From Odobenus rosmarus divergens (Eukaryota; Chordata; Mammalia; Carnivora; Odobenidae): a stretch of DNA of 64,000 nucleotides. Below are positions 1 to 11,370 of this stretch, one piece after another. The notes beneath the pieces were generated by a model. It worked only from the letters and a program-made list of their open reading frames with translations, made no database searches and was not told where the DNA came from. The position numbers and the translations under genes were made by a program. The stretch's first letter is position 1, and the number at the start of each line of letters is the position of its first letter. Where the stretch lies: contig NW_004450267.1 of NCBI RefSeq assembly GCF_000321225.1, positions 5,559,195 through 5,623,194 of the forward strand, in the 5' to 3' direction.

Positions 1-18
1 CATATATATTGGTAATGA

Positions 19-157
19 TTTTTTTTTTTTAAGGATTTTATTTATTTCCTTGAGAGAGCACAGAGGGAGAGGGAGAATCAGACTCCCTGCTGAGGATTCT
101 GAGATCATGACCTGAGTCCAAGGCAGACATTTAACCAGCTGAGCCACTCAGGCCTCT
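19..157 (-). repeat. Can-SINE in a TFRC intron
   Basis: Reverse-oriented tRNA-Lys-derived carnivore SINE. It starts with a T run and AAGGATTTTATTTATT (complement of the A-rich tail) and ends with GAGCCACTCAGGC (complement of the tRNA-like head). The middle is shortened. Confidence 0.85.
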
Positions 158-611
158 GGAATGATTAAAGACAGAACAAGGGTCAGAGAACTTGACCTCG
201 ATCCTATGGGAAACTAGGAATTGCTGTAGAGTCTCCAGCAAGGCAGTAATGTGTTGGCAGGTTAGGCTGCAGTAGTATAAAATGAGCTACAAGGCAAAAA
301 AAAAACAGAAACAAGATAGGCCTATCATGAAGGCTAGAAAGGGCTTTTAAAATTGCGGCTAACCCACCTTTAAAATGGTTAAAGAAGGAGAACATTTTTT
401 TCTCCTTGTAACTGAAGGAACCGTGACAGCATGAGCCTAGTAGGAGTAACTAGAAATTTGAGATTGTTTAAACAGTCTTAAATTTTTTTCAAGAAGATAC
501 AGTACATTTTTTTAACAAATGTTTAGAGATCTAAATATGCTTGTGACCAGCCTGAATAACTACATCCAGAAAGATTCATTTTAGTGACAAATTAATTTTT
601 TTATTTTACAG

Positions 612-670
612 GTGAAACATCCGGTTACTAAGCAGTCTCTTTATCGGGACAGCAACTGGATGAACAAAGT
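612..670 (+). CDS. TFRC: TFRC coding exon (fifth from the end)
   Basis: The acceptor is a T-rich tract ending in ACAG at 611 and the donor is GTAAGT at 671. The exon reads [19 protein letters not shown] and leaves two bases (GT) of a split valine codon that is completed by the next exon. It belongs to the protease-like domain. Confidence 0.93.
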
Positions 671-3600
671 GTAAGTTGAGAAAAGTGAATGAACAGCTTA
701 TAGAAAAGCAGAATCATCCAGGAGCACCTGCTGTGTTAGGTAGAAATCTAAACCTAACCTTGCAGTGTGCTTACCTGTACTTGGAGTCAATTTAAGAATT
801 TATTTGGGGATAGGGGTAGGGTTGCATGATAGCACAGTTTGCTCCTTAGAAAACTTTCTAGAGACACATTCTTGCTTTCCTTGCAGAGAGGAATTTTCTT
901 GGGATAATGCTGCTTTCCCTTTCCTTGCGTATTCTGGAATCCCAGCAGTTTCTTTCTGTTTTTGTGAGGTAAGTCAACTCTAAAGTTATATCTTAGATCT
1001 TGTTTCATCGATTTTGGGACCTAGAGTGCTTAAAATGTTTTAAGAAGTTATACACATGCAGTTATTGCATGCTCCCTTATTATCAGTCTCAACGTATAAT
1101 TGTTCTCAGTTAGCTTAATTAGCAGTTGAATGTATTTGCTAAAACATCTTCAATTAGGTATCATGAGTTTTAATAACAAGGCTACTACCTATTGGACAGT
1201 GCAGATACAGAATATTTCCACCAAACAGAAGGTTCACCTGGACATTGCTGTAGTTGATACCTGTTAAGATATCGTTCTAGACATTTGTCCAAAGATGTTA
1301 ATCTCTTGAACAGGGATTATGGGTAAAAGCACAAAAACCAAACAGATGTAAGGTTGTTATGAGACAGAACTTTGAACAGACCAAGTTGTAGGAAAGCAAG
1401 ATTGGCTTGTTTCAGGAGCCAGTGAGAAGGCCCTGAAGGCTGCTCTGAGTAAACAGAAGGATGAAGGCCTCTGTGCGGAAGTGCTAAAGTTGGAAAGCCA
1501 GCCCTGTAGTGGGCTCTCCAAGGGATGAAGAGATCCTAGAGTTTTAGTATAGGAGGTCAGGGTGGAAGGTGTTAACTTTTGCATCAAATTATTGATCTCA
1601 CGGAGGCCAAGTCCTCACGTGACTTTTTATCACTGGATGTTTTGACCTGGGACTAGGAGGGGAAAGGTCTGAAGCAAGGGAGTGATGTAAGATCTGGATT
1701 TGGAGATTAACAAAACTGGAACTCTCTTGACCTTCTGCTAGAACAGCAGTGTGGATGGCATTGAAATAGCTGGTCACAATATCTGTTTAGTGGAAGAACT
1801 GAATGTCTGGTCCTAGGGTTGAGATTTATGGATGATTTCTGTTGACCTCCAGAAGGTTTTAAAAAAAAACTTACTTCTTAGATGTCAAAAACCTAGCAGG
1901 TTATACAGAACTATATAGTCTGAAAGTAAAGAAAATAGAGTTGAAGAAATAGTTACTTAAATTGTCTAATGAAGGTAGAGACAACTTCTTATTAGAAAGG
2001 TAACTTGTATGAATGGATTGAATGCTGAATCATTAGAAAGAAGGTCAATTTTAGTCTAAGTGTGACACTTTATATCAAAAATACACTTCACGCATGCTGT
2101 CCTCTTTATTTAATGAGCCAGACTTCCCAGAGAGGAAAATAAGGATACAACCTCAAGAAATTTGGCTAGACATCTCTTTAGGGTATGTGATGCAATAGAA
2201 CCAGGGATTCTATAGGACCTAGAAGAAAGCAGTCATTCTAGGAGTAGGTTAGGTTCATAGGAAGCAGCAAAAGTGGTTCCAGTGTAGTGGATGGGAGATA
2301 AAATTGGAGTAGGAATACGTTAGAAGCAAGGGAAGAGTTCCAACTACTATTACCTTGAAAGTAAAATGAATGTGTGGCTCCTACTCTTATGATCCACCTG
2401 TGAGTACATTCACCTAGCTTTGTTTTTCAGAATACAGATTATCCTTATTTGGGTACTACCATGGATATCTATGAGAAACTGAAACAGAAAATTCCTCAGT
2501 TGAATGAAATGGCACTTGGAGCAGCAGAAGTAGCTGGTCAGCTTATAATGAAACTTACTTATGATCTTGAATTGAACCTGAACTATGAGATGTATAATGA
2601 CAAAATACTTGCATTTGTGAAGGATATGAACCGATTCAGAGCAGACATAAAGGTGAGCGCTAATTAAAATCAGGTTCTTAGTGCTGAAATATCCAACAGT
2701 TTGAAGAATGATGTTTAATTTAGCTGTTCCTGAGGAGGGACAGGGTTGGTAGCTGAAGTACATTTTAAAGTGAACTAATGGTATAAGTTTTCGTAGAATT
2801 TGTAACTCATTTGAAAGGGAAGTTGAGAGGCTGTGGGTTATAAATCTAGGATATACCACAGTAAGTATTTCAGAATCTAATTAGCCTAAGGTGTGTTATG
2901 TTTACGTAATTCCAAGCAACCTGTAAAGAGGACCCAGAGAATATAAAGATCTCAACCATGACTCTGGACCTATGAGTTTGGGCCATAGAGCATATATGCC
3001 TTTCAGGGATGTCACAGATGGAGAGAGAACATAGCCAGTAATTACAGTCTTACTTAGTGTTGATTCTGTGTTCCTAGTATTCAAATGCTTGATAAAATCA
3101 AATTAATAGTAATCTGTGGTTTCCAACTGGTTTTATGGTACTAGAAGTCAATTTAACAGATCCCTTAAATGAAGTAAATCACTGATAAGTCTTAATGATT
3201 ATGGCTTTCTTGAAACTTGATACTATAACTGATCAGAAAATGGGACTTATGAGAAAAATCACTAGATTGTGAAGTTCACTGAACCAAAATGGTTAAGATT
3301 TTCCCCCATCAGCAAATTGGCCTGGAAACAATATACTGCACAGGATTATATATTAAGTAAATTATGTTAAATTTCTTGATGAGGACGGCTTCCTTGGGAG
3401 ACTAAGAATGGATAACTGTGCCATCTGCTGGGCTCAGATACAAGTGTATTACTCTAGTTCATAGAGTCTGGGACCTCCTGGGCAAGGTGCCTAAGTCTAG
3501 CATTCTCTGCTCGGTCTAGCATTCTCTGCCCGCGAGTCACCCCCTTTTATCAGAACCGTCTCAGTTGCTACCACTAAATTAGAAATGTGGGTAGAATAAT

Positions 3601-4628
3601 ATCCTTAGAATAAATATCTCATAGGAAGTTTCATGTCCTTCTGCTTCAGGAGATGGGTCTGAATCTACAATGGCTGTATTCTGCTCGTGGAGACTTTTTC
3701 CGAGCCACCTCCAGACTAACAACAGATTATAAGAACGCAGAGAGAACAAACAGATATATCATGAGGGAGATCAATGACCGTATCATGAAAGTAAGTAAAT
3801 GTCTAAAAAAGGGAGAACTAAAGTATGTTGATTTTTCATTGGTAAATCTTGCATTTCTAAAAAGTAGAGTAGTAATTCCAGGACCTTAGAATCCTTTGCT
3901 GCTTTAGAATTGAGCACAGATTTTTAACTCTTATTAGCAAGACCTAGAACTGACATACCTAAACTGGAAATACAAAAGGCATTTGACCTAGTATTAACCT
4001 TTTTAGAAACGGATCATTAATGATTTTTAGCTGTCATTTTCTCTGTATTCCTGTTCTCTAATCCAGCCCTTAACTGCTTTTATCTTAATCTGCTTGGAAG
4101 AGGCAGGAGACTTGAGTACAGTGGGAACTTGTAAATCTTCCATATGTATGCTCTGTAACTAAAAAAAACCAATACAATTAGAGTTCACTTTTACAAATGA
4201 ATTGACAGCTTACTTTATAATTTTATTGTTAGAAGATTAGTAGCCTGGTTCTCCACATTCTTAAATTTGGGGATTTTTTACATTTAAAGTGAGAGAATGA
4301 CAGTTGTTTTACTACATCAGGTCCTCCCCTCACAGCAAAAGTCCCAGCACTGTGTAAGTTCTCTTGTATGTTTTTGTTTCCATAGGTGGAATATCACTTC
4401 CTCTCACCCTACGTATCTCCGAGAGATTCTCCTTTCCGACACATCTTCTGGGGCTCTGGCTCTCACACTCTGTCAGCTTTACTAGAGCATTTGAAGCTGC
4501 GTCAGAAAAATAACAGTGCTTTTAATGAAACACTGCTGAGAAACCAGTTGGCTCTAGCAACTTGGACTATTCAAGGAGCTGCAAATGCCCTTTCTGGTGA
4601 CATATGGGACATTGACAATGAGCTTTAA
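612..4628 (+). CDS. TFRC: TFRC, transferrin receptor protein 1, C-terminal part (last five coding exons)
   Basis: Type II membrane receptor that binds diferric transferrin at the cell surface and carries it into endosomes for iron release. The coding exons seen are 612-670, 887-968, 2431-2652, 3650-3790 and 4386-4628; every intron has GT-AG ends and the reading frame stays open across all joins. The spliced frame gives the end of the protease-like domain (SNWMNKV, then [18 protein letters not shown]) and the whole helical domain, ending IDNEL then TAA. The transferrin-contacting RGD (SARGDFF, human residues 646-648) is intact. Human TFRC has 760 residues; this part corresponds to roughly 513-760. 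The 5' exons (cytoplasmic tail, membrane anchor, apical domain) lie left of the window. There are no frameshifts or internal stops, so this looks like the functional gene. Identification is by recognition of the family sequence. Confidence 0.97.
887..968 (+). CDS. TFRC: TFRC coding exon (fourth from the end)
   Basis: The acceptor is TTTCCTTGCAG, ending at 886, and the donor is GTAAGT at 969. The first base completes the split valine; the exon then reads [19 protein letters not shown] and continues to FCFCE. The [19 protein letters not shown] block is typical of the TFRC protease-like domain. Confidence 0.95.
969..2430. other. TFRC intron, no further gene
   Basis: Intron between the second and third coding exons of the window. 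I see AT-rich unique-looking sequence and no convincing exon or young repeat. The open frames here are short and unlike any TFRC sequence. Confidence 0.8.
2431..2652 (+). CDS. TFRC: TFRC coding exon (third from the end)
   Basis: The acceptor is TTGTTTTTCAG and the donor is GTGAGC at 2653. Its 74 codons in phase 0 begin [12 protein letters not shown] and end RADIK. It covers the passage from the protease-like to the helical domain ([20 protein letters not shown]). The middle part, [20 protein letters not shown], diverges more from human than the flanking exons, as expected for a surface segment. Confidence 0.96.
2653..4385. other. Two TFRC introns (2653-3649 and 3791-4385)
   Basis: Both introns have GT-AG ends and AT-rich unique sequence. 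No SINE or LINE was recognised in either. Confidence 0.8.
3650..3790 (+). CDS. TFRC: TFRC coding exon with RGD motif (second from the end)
   Basis: The acceptor is CTGCTTCAG and the donor is GTAAGT at 3791; the exon has 47 codons in phase 0. It reads [20 protein letters not shown] and continues to INDRIMK. The RGD at codons 13-15 of the exon aligns with human R646-G647-D648, known to be needed for transferrin binding, and is unchanged. Confidence 0.96.
4386..4628 (+). CDS. TFRC: TFRC terminal coding exon
   Basis: The acceptor is TTGTTTCCATAG. Eighty codons plus TAA run from [19 protein letters not shown] to [26 protein letters not shown] is the conserved C-terminal helix region and keeps the N-glycosylation sequon NET. 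The last residue is Leu where human has Phe. The 3' UTR follows in the same exon. Confidence 0.97.
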   Translation: MEYHFLSPYVSPRDSPFRHIFWGSGSHTLSALLEHLKLRQKNNSAFNETLLRNQLALATWTIQGAANALSGDIWDIDNEL

Positions 4629-5543
4629 ATGTAATGGTCGTAACTTCTATAAGAACATCAGGGTAGTGTGATTTCTAGACTTGTGCTGGTTGTGCTAAAT
4701 TTTTAGTAGGGCTACAAAACCTAATATTGTTAAAATTCTACCCAACCATCTTGGTACTCCTAGATATCTTTAGGCAGCGGCTTTTAATACAGGGTAGGTA
4801 CCTGCACTTCAAGTTAAAGTGAATAACGACTTAAAAATGTTCATGATAGAATCTTTTCTCTGATCATCTCTAAAATTTTAAATGCTTTGTTTGGTAACTG
4901 CCTCTTTCTTGTTACAGTTATGAAAAAGTCAGAACCAGTTACATGAATTATTGCTCTAAATCCTAAGGACATGAACTGGTATCTTCTAAGGGGGAGGAGG
5001 AGGGTGGTATCTGCTGAAGGCTGAATGCGGTGGCTTGGTGTGATCCTCTGCCTTCATTTGATGCTGGATAGGAGATACCAGGTTGTAAGACCTCATTCTC
5101 CAAATGAGATATATGCCTTCTCTAAGGATTTAGCTGGTTTCCACATCCTTGAATGAAACAGTTAACTTTCAGAAGAGATGGGACTTGTTTTCTTGCCCAT
5201 GAGGTCTGAAGCAGAGGTCCTTCAGTTGGATAAAATGAGGTTCAACTGTTTATCACAGGAGTAAGGCCTTAATGTGTTAACCTCAAGATTATTTATGAAA
5301 AGAGGAGACCAGAAGCCAAAGACCTGTATTTTCTTTTCATCCGCCCCTCCCCCGTAAGCCTTTGTTCATTAGTTTTTTGTCGTTTTTGTGTTTCCCAAAG
5401 TATTCTGAAAGAGAACCAGCTTCAAGTGTTTAATTTCAAACTCAGTTTGTCAGACGTTAAAGAACACACTGCCAAATTTTGGCCAAAGTGTTAATTTTTT
5501 GGAAAAGCTTTCTATCATTTTGGCACTGAGATATTTATTGTTT

Positions 5544-5572
5544 ATTTATCAGTGACAGAGTTCACTATAAAT
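5544..5572 (+). promoter_or_regulatory. Iron-responsive element A (TFRC)
   Basis: Hairpin with lower stem ATTTAT/ATAAAT, bulged C at 5550, five-base upper stem AGTGA/TCACT and loop CAGAGT at 5556-5561. All 11 base pairs are Watson-Crick. The loop departs from the CAGTGN consensus at its fourth base; I recall the same variant loop in the first IRE of human TFRC. Confidence 0.93.
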
Positions 5573-5592
5573 GGTGTTTTTTTTTATAGAAG

Positions 5593-5625
5593 ATAATTAT
5601 CGGAAGCAGTGCCTTCCATAATTAT
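5593..5625 (+). promoter_or_regulatory. Iron-responsive element B (TFRC)
   Basis: Eight-base-pair lower stem (ATAATTAT on both sides), bulged C at 5601, upper stem GGAAG/CTTCC and canonical loop CAGTGC at 5607-5612. Every base pair is perfect. Confidence 0.97.
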
Positions 5626-6004
5626 GACAGTTATACTGTCGTTTTTTTTTAATAAAAGCAGCATCTGCTAATAAAACCCAACAGATACTGGAAGTTTTGC
5701 ATTTATGGCCAACACTCGTGGGTTTTAGAAAACAGCCACAAGCCAAATAAAATTTTAAAGCTAAATATCGGTAAAGAATTCCATTTAATTGGGGGTTGCT
5801 AATCAAGTTAGACTTCTGTTTAGCCAACCAGATAAAAATAGCAGTTCTCCTAAGGGAAGGAATTGTAACCAAGTTATAAATTAATGTCACTTAAAGGCTT
5901 GTTAGTACTCATATGTGTGAAATTTTACAGCTCAGTTTATCCAAGGTGTAACTTTAATTCGAATTTTGCAAAATTTCCAGTACCTTTGTCACAAACCTAA
6001 CTCA

Positions 6005-6033
6005 CATTATCGGGAGCAGTGTCTTCCATAATG
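6005..6033 (+). promoter_or_regulatory. Iron-responsive element C (TFRC)
   Basis: Lower stem CATTAT/ATAATG, bulged C at 6011, upper stem GGGAG/CTTCC with one G-U pair, and loop CAGTGT at 6017-6022. Confidence 0.97.
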
Positions 6034-6070
6034 TATAAAGAACAAGGTAGTTTTTGCCTACCACAGTGTC

Positions 6071-6097
6071 TATATCGGAGACAGTGATCTCCATATG
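6071..6097 (+). promoter_or_regulatory. Iron-responsive element D (TFRC)
   Basis: Lower stem TATAT/ATATG (one wobble pair), bulged C at 6076, perfect upper stem GGAGA/TCTCC and loop CAGTGA at 6082-6087. Confidence 0.96.
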
Positions 6098-6116
6098 TTA
6101 CACTAAGGGTGTACGT

Positions 6117-6145
6117 AATTATCGGGAACAGTGTTTCCCATAATT
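6117..6145 (+). promoter_or_regulatory. Iron-responsive element E (TFRC)
   Basis: Lower stem AATTAT/ATAATT, bulged C at 6123, upper stem GGGAA/TTCCC and loop CAGTGT at 6129-6134. All pairs are perfect. It lies only 19 bases after IRE-D. Confidence 0.97.
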
Positions 6146-7432
6146 TTCTTCATGCAATGACATCTTCAAAGCTTGAAGATCGTTAGTATCTAACATGTAT
6201 TCCCAGCTCCCTATAATTCTCTTTTAGTTTTAGTTGCAGAAACATTTTATGGTCATTAAGCATTTGGTGGGTGAATTCAACCACTATAAGATAAAATTAC
6301 TTCCTTCAAGATTCTTTGTTTTTAAACCTAATGTAGTATCTCGTTATATTTGTGGTTTCTCCAGGTCTTCTGTTTAGCGGGATAGTAGTATACATTTATA
6401 ACGTTTGCCGTTGACAAATGAATTTAACTTTATCCCCTTATTTGTATGTTCTCTTCTGTAAACTTAGTTCATAAAAGTTTGAATCCAGAATTGACCTTTT
6501 AGCTTAAATCAGGGGAAACTTGCCTAGGAGGCTCGGGGGGAGGGGGAGGTGGAGTGAAAAGTGTAGGGAAGCGAGGCTTGCAAAAGGATCTTTGAACATG
6601 TCTACCTACCCATTAGTATGTGGTGGTTTTCAGTTAAATATAAATGTAAACAAGTAAGTTTGAAGCTACATGAGTAAAACTTTATTTTCTGGTCAGCCAT
6701 CATTATAAACCTGATAATCAGCTGTTTGTCATAGGGCAGTTCACCCTAAGAAATCGTCACCTAAGAAAAAGTCTATAGGGTCTCTTAAGGTTCTTAAACT
6801 TAGCGTCACCTGCCTAAGTTAACCTCGATCTAGATGATTACAGCCTCACTGAACTGCTTCACTGCTCGCAGTCTGTTTAGTCTTCACAGTGTTTTCTCTT
6901 GAACTGGTATTTAGTGTAGCTGAGTGAAAAGGTCATAGCTGGGATCCCTGGTTTGGGTATCACGCTTTATCATACTTTAATGAAAGCTCAGTAACTTCAA
7001 GACATAATATGAATAATGGGCATCCATTTGCAGCAGTACATCTCTTCAAAAACCTCTTTTCCATGGTGAGGATTCAGTTATTTCTAATCCAAAAAGCCAC
7101 TAGGTGGTAAGAGGCTTAATATTCCTGAATGAAATGTGTATCTGACTAGCAACAACCTGCTGGACTTCAGATTTTTTCTGGTTATAGATATCAAGTGCAT
7201 TTTGAAGGTAAAGGATAAAAGAAGTGAGCTCTATCATGACTCACTGTTCTAGAACTTGCATGACTTTTACTGTGTTTCCTCTTTGAATGTTCTTGAAATT
7301 TCAGTTGGCTAAACATGGCTTGTTAGACTCGCCAACCTACTGCTCATCTATATCTTTATAAACAAGTGATATGCCCTTAAAATTGTGTCCAAGCTGGTAT
7401 GTGCAACAGTGTGGAAATCCCTTATCTGATTT

Positions 7433-7438
7433 AATAAA
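7433..7438 (+). terminator. TFRC: TFRC polyadenylation signal AATAAA
   Basis: AATAAA within CTGATTTAATAAAAATGCTT. The context (CAACAGTGTGGAAAT upstream and ACACTGAGT downstream) is that of the end of the TFRC mRNA. A TGT/T-rich stretch follows at 7460-7490. Confidence 0.9.
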
Positions 7439-7464
7439 AATGCTTGAACACTGAGTCGTCATTT

Positions 7465-8865
7465 TTTAAAATATTTTTTTAGTGCAGTTTTGGGTTCATA
7501 GCAAAATGGAGCAGAAAGTATGGAGTTCCCATATACTCTCGGCCTGCACACCCCTGGCCCAGCTTCCCCCACAATCAACATCCCCCACCAGAGTAGGACA
7601 CAAGTTACAATTGATGAACATACATTGACACAACATTATTGCCCAAAGCCCATAGTTTACGTTAAAGTTTAATTTCAGTGTACATTCTGTGAGTTTGGAC
7701 AAATCTACAATGACATGTATCCACCATTTATAATACGGAATAGTTCTCCTGCCTTGAAAATCCTCTGTTCTCCGCCTCTTCATTTTCCCTCTCCCGCATC
7801 CCTGGCAACCACTGATCTTTTTATTGTCTCCATAGTTTTGCCTTTTCCAGAACGTCATGTAGTTAGAATTGTACGGTATGTAGCCTTTTCAACTTGACTT
7901 CTTTCACTTAGTAGTAATATGCACGTAAAGTTTCTCCATGTTTATGGCTTGATAGCTCACTTCATTTTAGTGCTGAATTTTACGTTGTCTGGATGTAAGT
8001 TTGTTTATCCATTCATCTACTGAAGGACCTCTTCATTACTCCCAAATTTTGGCAATTATGAATAAGGCTGCTATAAAGATATGCGGACAGGTTTTTAAGT
8101 GGACGTTTTCAGTTCATTTGGATAAATATCCAACCAAGGAGTGCAGTTGCTGGATCATACAGTAATAGTATGTTTAGTTTTGTAAGAAACTGCCAAACTG
8201 TCTTCCAAAGTGGCTGTACTATTTGAATTCCTATAGCAACGAATGAGTTCCTGTTGCTGTGCATACTTGCCAGCATCTGGTGGTGTCAAGTGTTTGGGAT
8301 TTTAGCCATTCTAATAGGTGTACTAGTAGTGATATCTTGTTTTAATTTCCATTTTGCTTACGACATTATGCTGAACATCTTTTCATGTGTTTATTCATCC
8401 AGTGTATGTCTTTGGTGAGGTGTCTGTTTAGGTCTTTTGTCCCTTTTTCTAATTGGGTTGTTCATTTTATTGTTTTTAAGAATTTTGTGTATATTATGGG
8501 TAACTGATTTGTCAGGTATGTTTTACAGATATTTTTGCCTGGTCTGTGGCTGGCTCATCTTCTCGTTTTCTTGACAATGTCTTCTACAGAGAAGTTTTTA
8601 ATTTTAATGAAGTCCAACTTAATTCTCTCTCTCACGGATCGTGCTTTCAGTATTTTATCTAAAAAGTCACTGCCAAACCCAGCGTCATCTAGATTTTCTC
8701 CTGCGTTATCTTCTAGGAGTTTTATAATAAGTTTTGCTTTTACATTTAGGTCTGTGATCCATTTTGAGCTCACTTTTGTAGAGAGCATATGGTCTGTGTC
8801 TAGATTCATTTTATTACATGTGGATGTCCAACTGGTCATGAGTTTTTGTTAAGAATACTCTAGTA
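7465..8865 (-). mobile_element. LINE-1 3' part, 5'-truncated, antisense
   Basis: On the minus strand the stretch 8555-8839 encodes a decayed piece of the L1 ORF2 C-terminal region (WITDLNVKAKLIIKLLEDN, then GFGSDFLDKILKA). Downstream blocks such as the complement of GTTTTGGGTTCATAGCAAAA are a typical older L1 3' end. Its poly-T end begins within about 30 bases of the TFRC poly(A) signal. No long frame remains, so it is inactive. Confidence 0.88.
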
Positions 8866-8867
8866 AG

Positions 8868-9165
8868 ACTCTCCCCCTAGAAATATGAGCTATGTATGTA
8901 ATTTTAAATATCCTTAATAGCCCCATTAAAAAACTAAAAAGAAACAGGTGAAATTTTTCTATATTTAACTCCATATATCCAAAATACTATCATTTCAACA
9001 CATATGCATTAAAAATTATTGTCAAGATATTTTATATTCCTTTTTTCAGGGTAAGGCTTCAAAATCCATTGTACTTATAGCACATCTCAATTTGGAATAC
9101 CCACATTCCAAGTGCTCAATAGCTACTTATGGTTAGTGGAACACTGCTGCTATATAGTGAAAGGC
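8868..9165. mobile_element. Old MER-type hAT DNA transposon remnant
   Basis: The blocks AAAGAAACAGGTGAAATTTT, CATATATCCAAAATACTATC, AGCACATCTCAATTTGGA and CATTCCAAGTGCTCAATAGC in this order match the non-autonomous hAT-Charlie type element common in mammals. I do not assign the family name with certainty. Confidence 0.7.
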
Positions 9166-10150
9166 ATGATTGGTAAGATTTTTCGTTTGTTTTTGTTTTT
9201 GTTTTTTTTTGTAACAGGCTTTCTACTATGCAGTTACCAAAAAAGCCATCATATAATTTAATCTCCTCACTACAAGTGCCAGCCAGGATTCTTAAGTAGA
9301 ATTGCAGGAATTGCCCCCACTAGAATAGGGAAGCTTTTTAATTGCTTCACCTGTGCCCAAGCTTGCTCCTGTGAGAATGCGTAACTGCATGCATACTCTT
9401 GAGAAGCATGACAAAAATTAAACTGCTGTGCCTATGTGAAAGATGGTGGGCCAGAAAGCAGCCCTAAACAAATATTTGAAGACATGTTTATCTGCAAGAT
9501 ACACTTTCACTTGGAACATAACATATCAGATACTGGTATCTTCCTTGTGGCTACCAATGGGTTTACTTTTTTAGGTGATCAGGTTAGAGCCTTTGCCATT
9601 TGGTACATCTGTCCTTTAAACTGCCTAATGTTTAGTCCATCCCACATGGACTGCTTTGACTAGTTAATACCCCCCCTTTCTTTTTGACTAGTTAATACCT
9701 TTTTTGAAAATAAGTACATTCTAATGGTCAAAGTGCAGAGGGGTCTGTATTGAAAAGTAAGTTTTTCCTCTTGTTTTTCACAATTTCTCCCTATATCCAC
9801 AATCACCAATTTATTTTTTTTCCCCTCAATCACCAGTTTCTTGTGTATACTTCCAAAGTAGTCTATGCATAAGTGAAAATGTCGATGAAATCTTCATAAA
9901 AGCACACATGGGGGGGTTGGTTCCACTATCACAATGTCAGCCCTACCAACCCAACCCTCCCACTGCTTAAAATGATGAATTGGTTAAAATAGAAAGAAAG
10001 GAAAAAGGAAGAAAGAAAACCACCCAAGGGCTTTAAAAAGCAAAGGCAAACAGACTGGAGGGGAGTAAAACCTGAAGTGTTTGGCAAGAACAAAGAGAGG
10101 AGACAAAAACGTAATTGAATAATGGTATGCCGGAGTCCAACCATATCAAT
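9166..10150. other. Intergenic, AT-rich, nothing recognised
   Basis: No exon, hairpin RNA or young repeat is recognised. It holds T-rich runs (9180-9210) and purine-rich patches (9985-10015). The AT-rich composition resembles the L1 sequence to the right, and part of it may be decayed LINE. Confidence 0.6.
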
Positions 10151-10524
10151 AATTATATATTATTGACCTATTAACATTCTAATTAAAAGACTGACAGTGG
10201 GTTAGGGAAAAGCTCACATGCTACCTATTAGAAACACTTTAAAGACACAGATGAGTTTAAAATCAAAAGATGGAAAAAATAGAACATGCAAATTAGCATA
10301 AGATTAGAGTGGCTATATAAATCCCAAATAAAATAGACTTCAATACAAAGATTATTGCCATAGATAAAAATTAGGAATGTTTCATAATGATAAAAGGGAC
10401 AATTCATCAGGAAGATAGTACAAGTATAAATGTGTATATGCCTAACAGCCTTAAATTACATGAATAAAAAGTTTAAAGAATTGAAGGAAGAAACTGACAA
10501 TTTTGCCATAGATTTAAAAAAAAA

Positions 10525-10795
10525 AATTTTTTTTAAAGATTTTATTTATTTATTTGAGAGAGAGAATGAGAGAGAGAGAGCACATGAGAGGGGATAGGGT
10601 CAAAGGGAGAAACAGACTCCCTGCTGAGCAGGGAGCCCGATGCGGGACTCGATCCTGGGACTCCAGGATCATGACCTGAGCCGAAGGCAGTCGCTTAACC
10701 AACTGAGCCACCCAGGCGCACAGGCTCCACACCCAATGTGTGACCCTGAGATCAAGAGTCACATGCTCTACTGACTGAGCCAGCCAGCACCCTGC
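10525..10795 (-). repeat. Can-SINE plus short Can-SINE-like unit
   Basis: The main unit, 10525-10721, starts AAAGATTTTATTTATTTATT and ends GAGCCACCCAGGCGC. A second, short unit (about 10722-10795) with CACACCCAATGTGTGACCC and GACTGAGCCAGCCAGC is attached directly to it. Both are in reverse orientation. Confidence 0.85.
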
Positions 10796-11194
10796 TGTAG
10801 TAGATTTTTAACACCCACTTAGCAGTTCATAGAACAACTAGACAAGTCAGGACAGAAGATTTAAACCACTTTATCAGCCACCTCAATCTACTTGACACTT
10901 ATAGAACACTACCTCCAACAACAGCAAAATACTTTTTTTCAGGTATGCATGGCATATTCATCAAGATAGAATATATTCTGGGCTGTAGTATTAAAGTTAT
11001 ACACAGTGTATTCTCTGACCACAGTGGAGTGAGAAATCAGTTACAAGATATGCAGGAAACCCCAAAACATCAGGATATTAAGCCACATATTTGTAAGTAA
11101 TTTGTGGGTCAAAGATGAAATCACAAGAGGAATTAGACAAGTTTGAATTTAATGATACAAAATTTGTGGATGCAGGTAAAGCAGTACTTAGAGA

Positions 11195-11370
11195 TACATT
11201 GCTCAGTACAGTAGCCACTAGCCACATGTGATTAAATTTAATTAGAATTAAAAGTTCCAATTCCTCACACTGGCTACATTTCAAGTGCTCAGTAGGTACA
11301 TGTGGCTAGTGGCCACTGAATTGGACCGCAGAAAATAGGATATTTCCATTACTGTAAAAAGTTCTATTAG
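11195..11370. mobile_element. hAT-type DNA transposon remnant inside L1
   Basis: It contains AGTAGCCACTAGCCACATGT at the left and CATTTCAAGTGCTCAGTAGG with TACATGTGGCTAGTGGCCAC at the right. The ends are imperfect inverted repeats of each other, as in MER-type hAT elements. It splits the L1 ORF2 segment, so it either inserted later or joins two L1 fragments. Confidence 0.7.

Larger units (their letters stand above)
4629..7458 (+). other. TFRC: TFRC 3' UTR (iron-regulated)
   Basis: About 2.8 kb of non-coding sequence follows the TFRC stop codon, similar in length to the human 3' UTR. It holds five IREs between 5544 and 6145 and ends at an AATAAA at 7433. When iron is low, IRP1/IRP2 bind these hairpins and protect the mRNA from endonucleolytic decay; when iron is high, the mRNA is degraded (established for TFRC). 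Large blocks outside the hairpins also look familiar from human TFRC, for example the stretch between IRE-D and IRE-E and the last 60 bases. The exact cleavage site is inferred at about 15-20 bases after the hexamer. Confidence 0.92.

Noticed and set aside
8555..8839. Minus-strand frame of 94 codons after TFRC
   Set aside because: It is a decayed L1 ORF2 fragment, not a gene.
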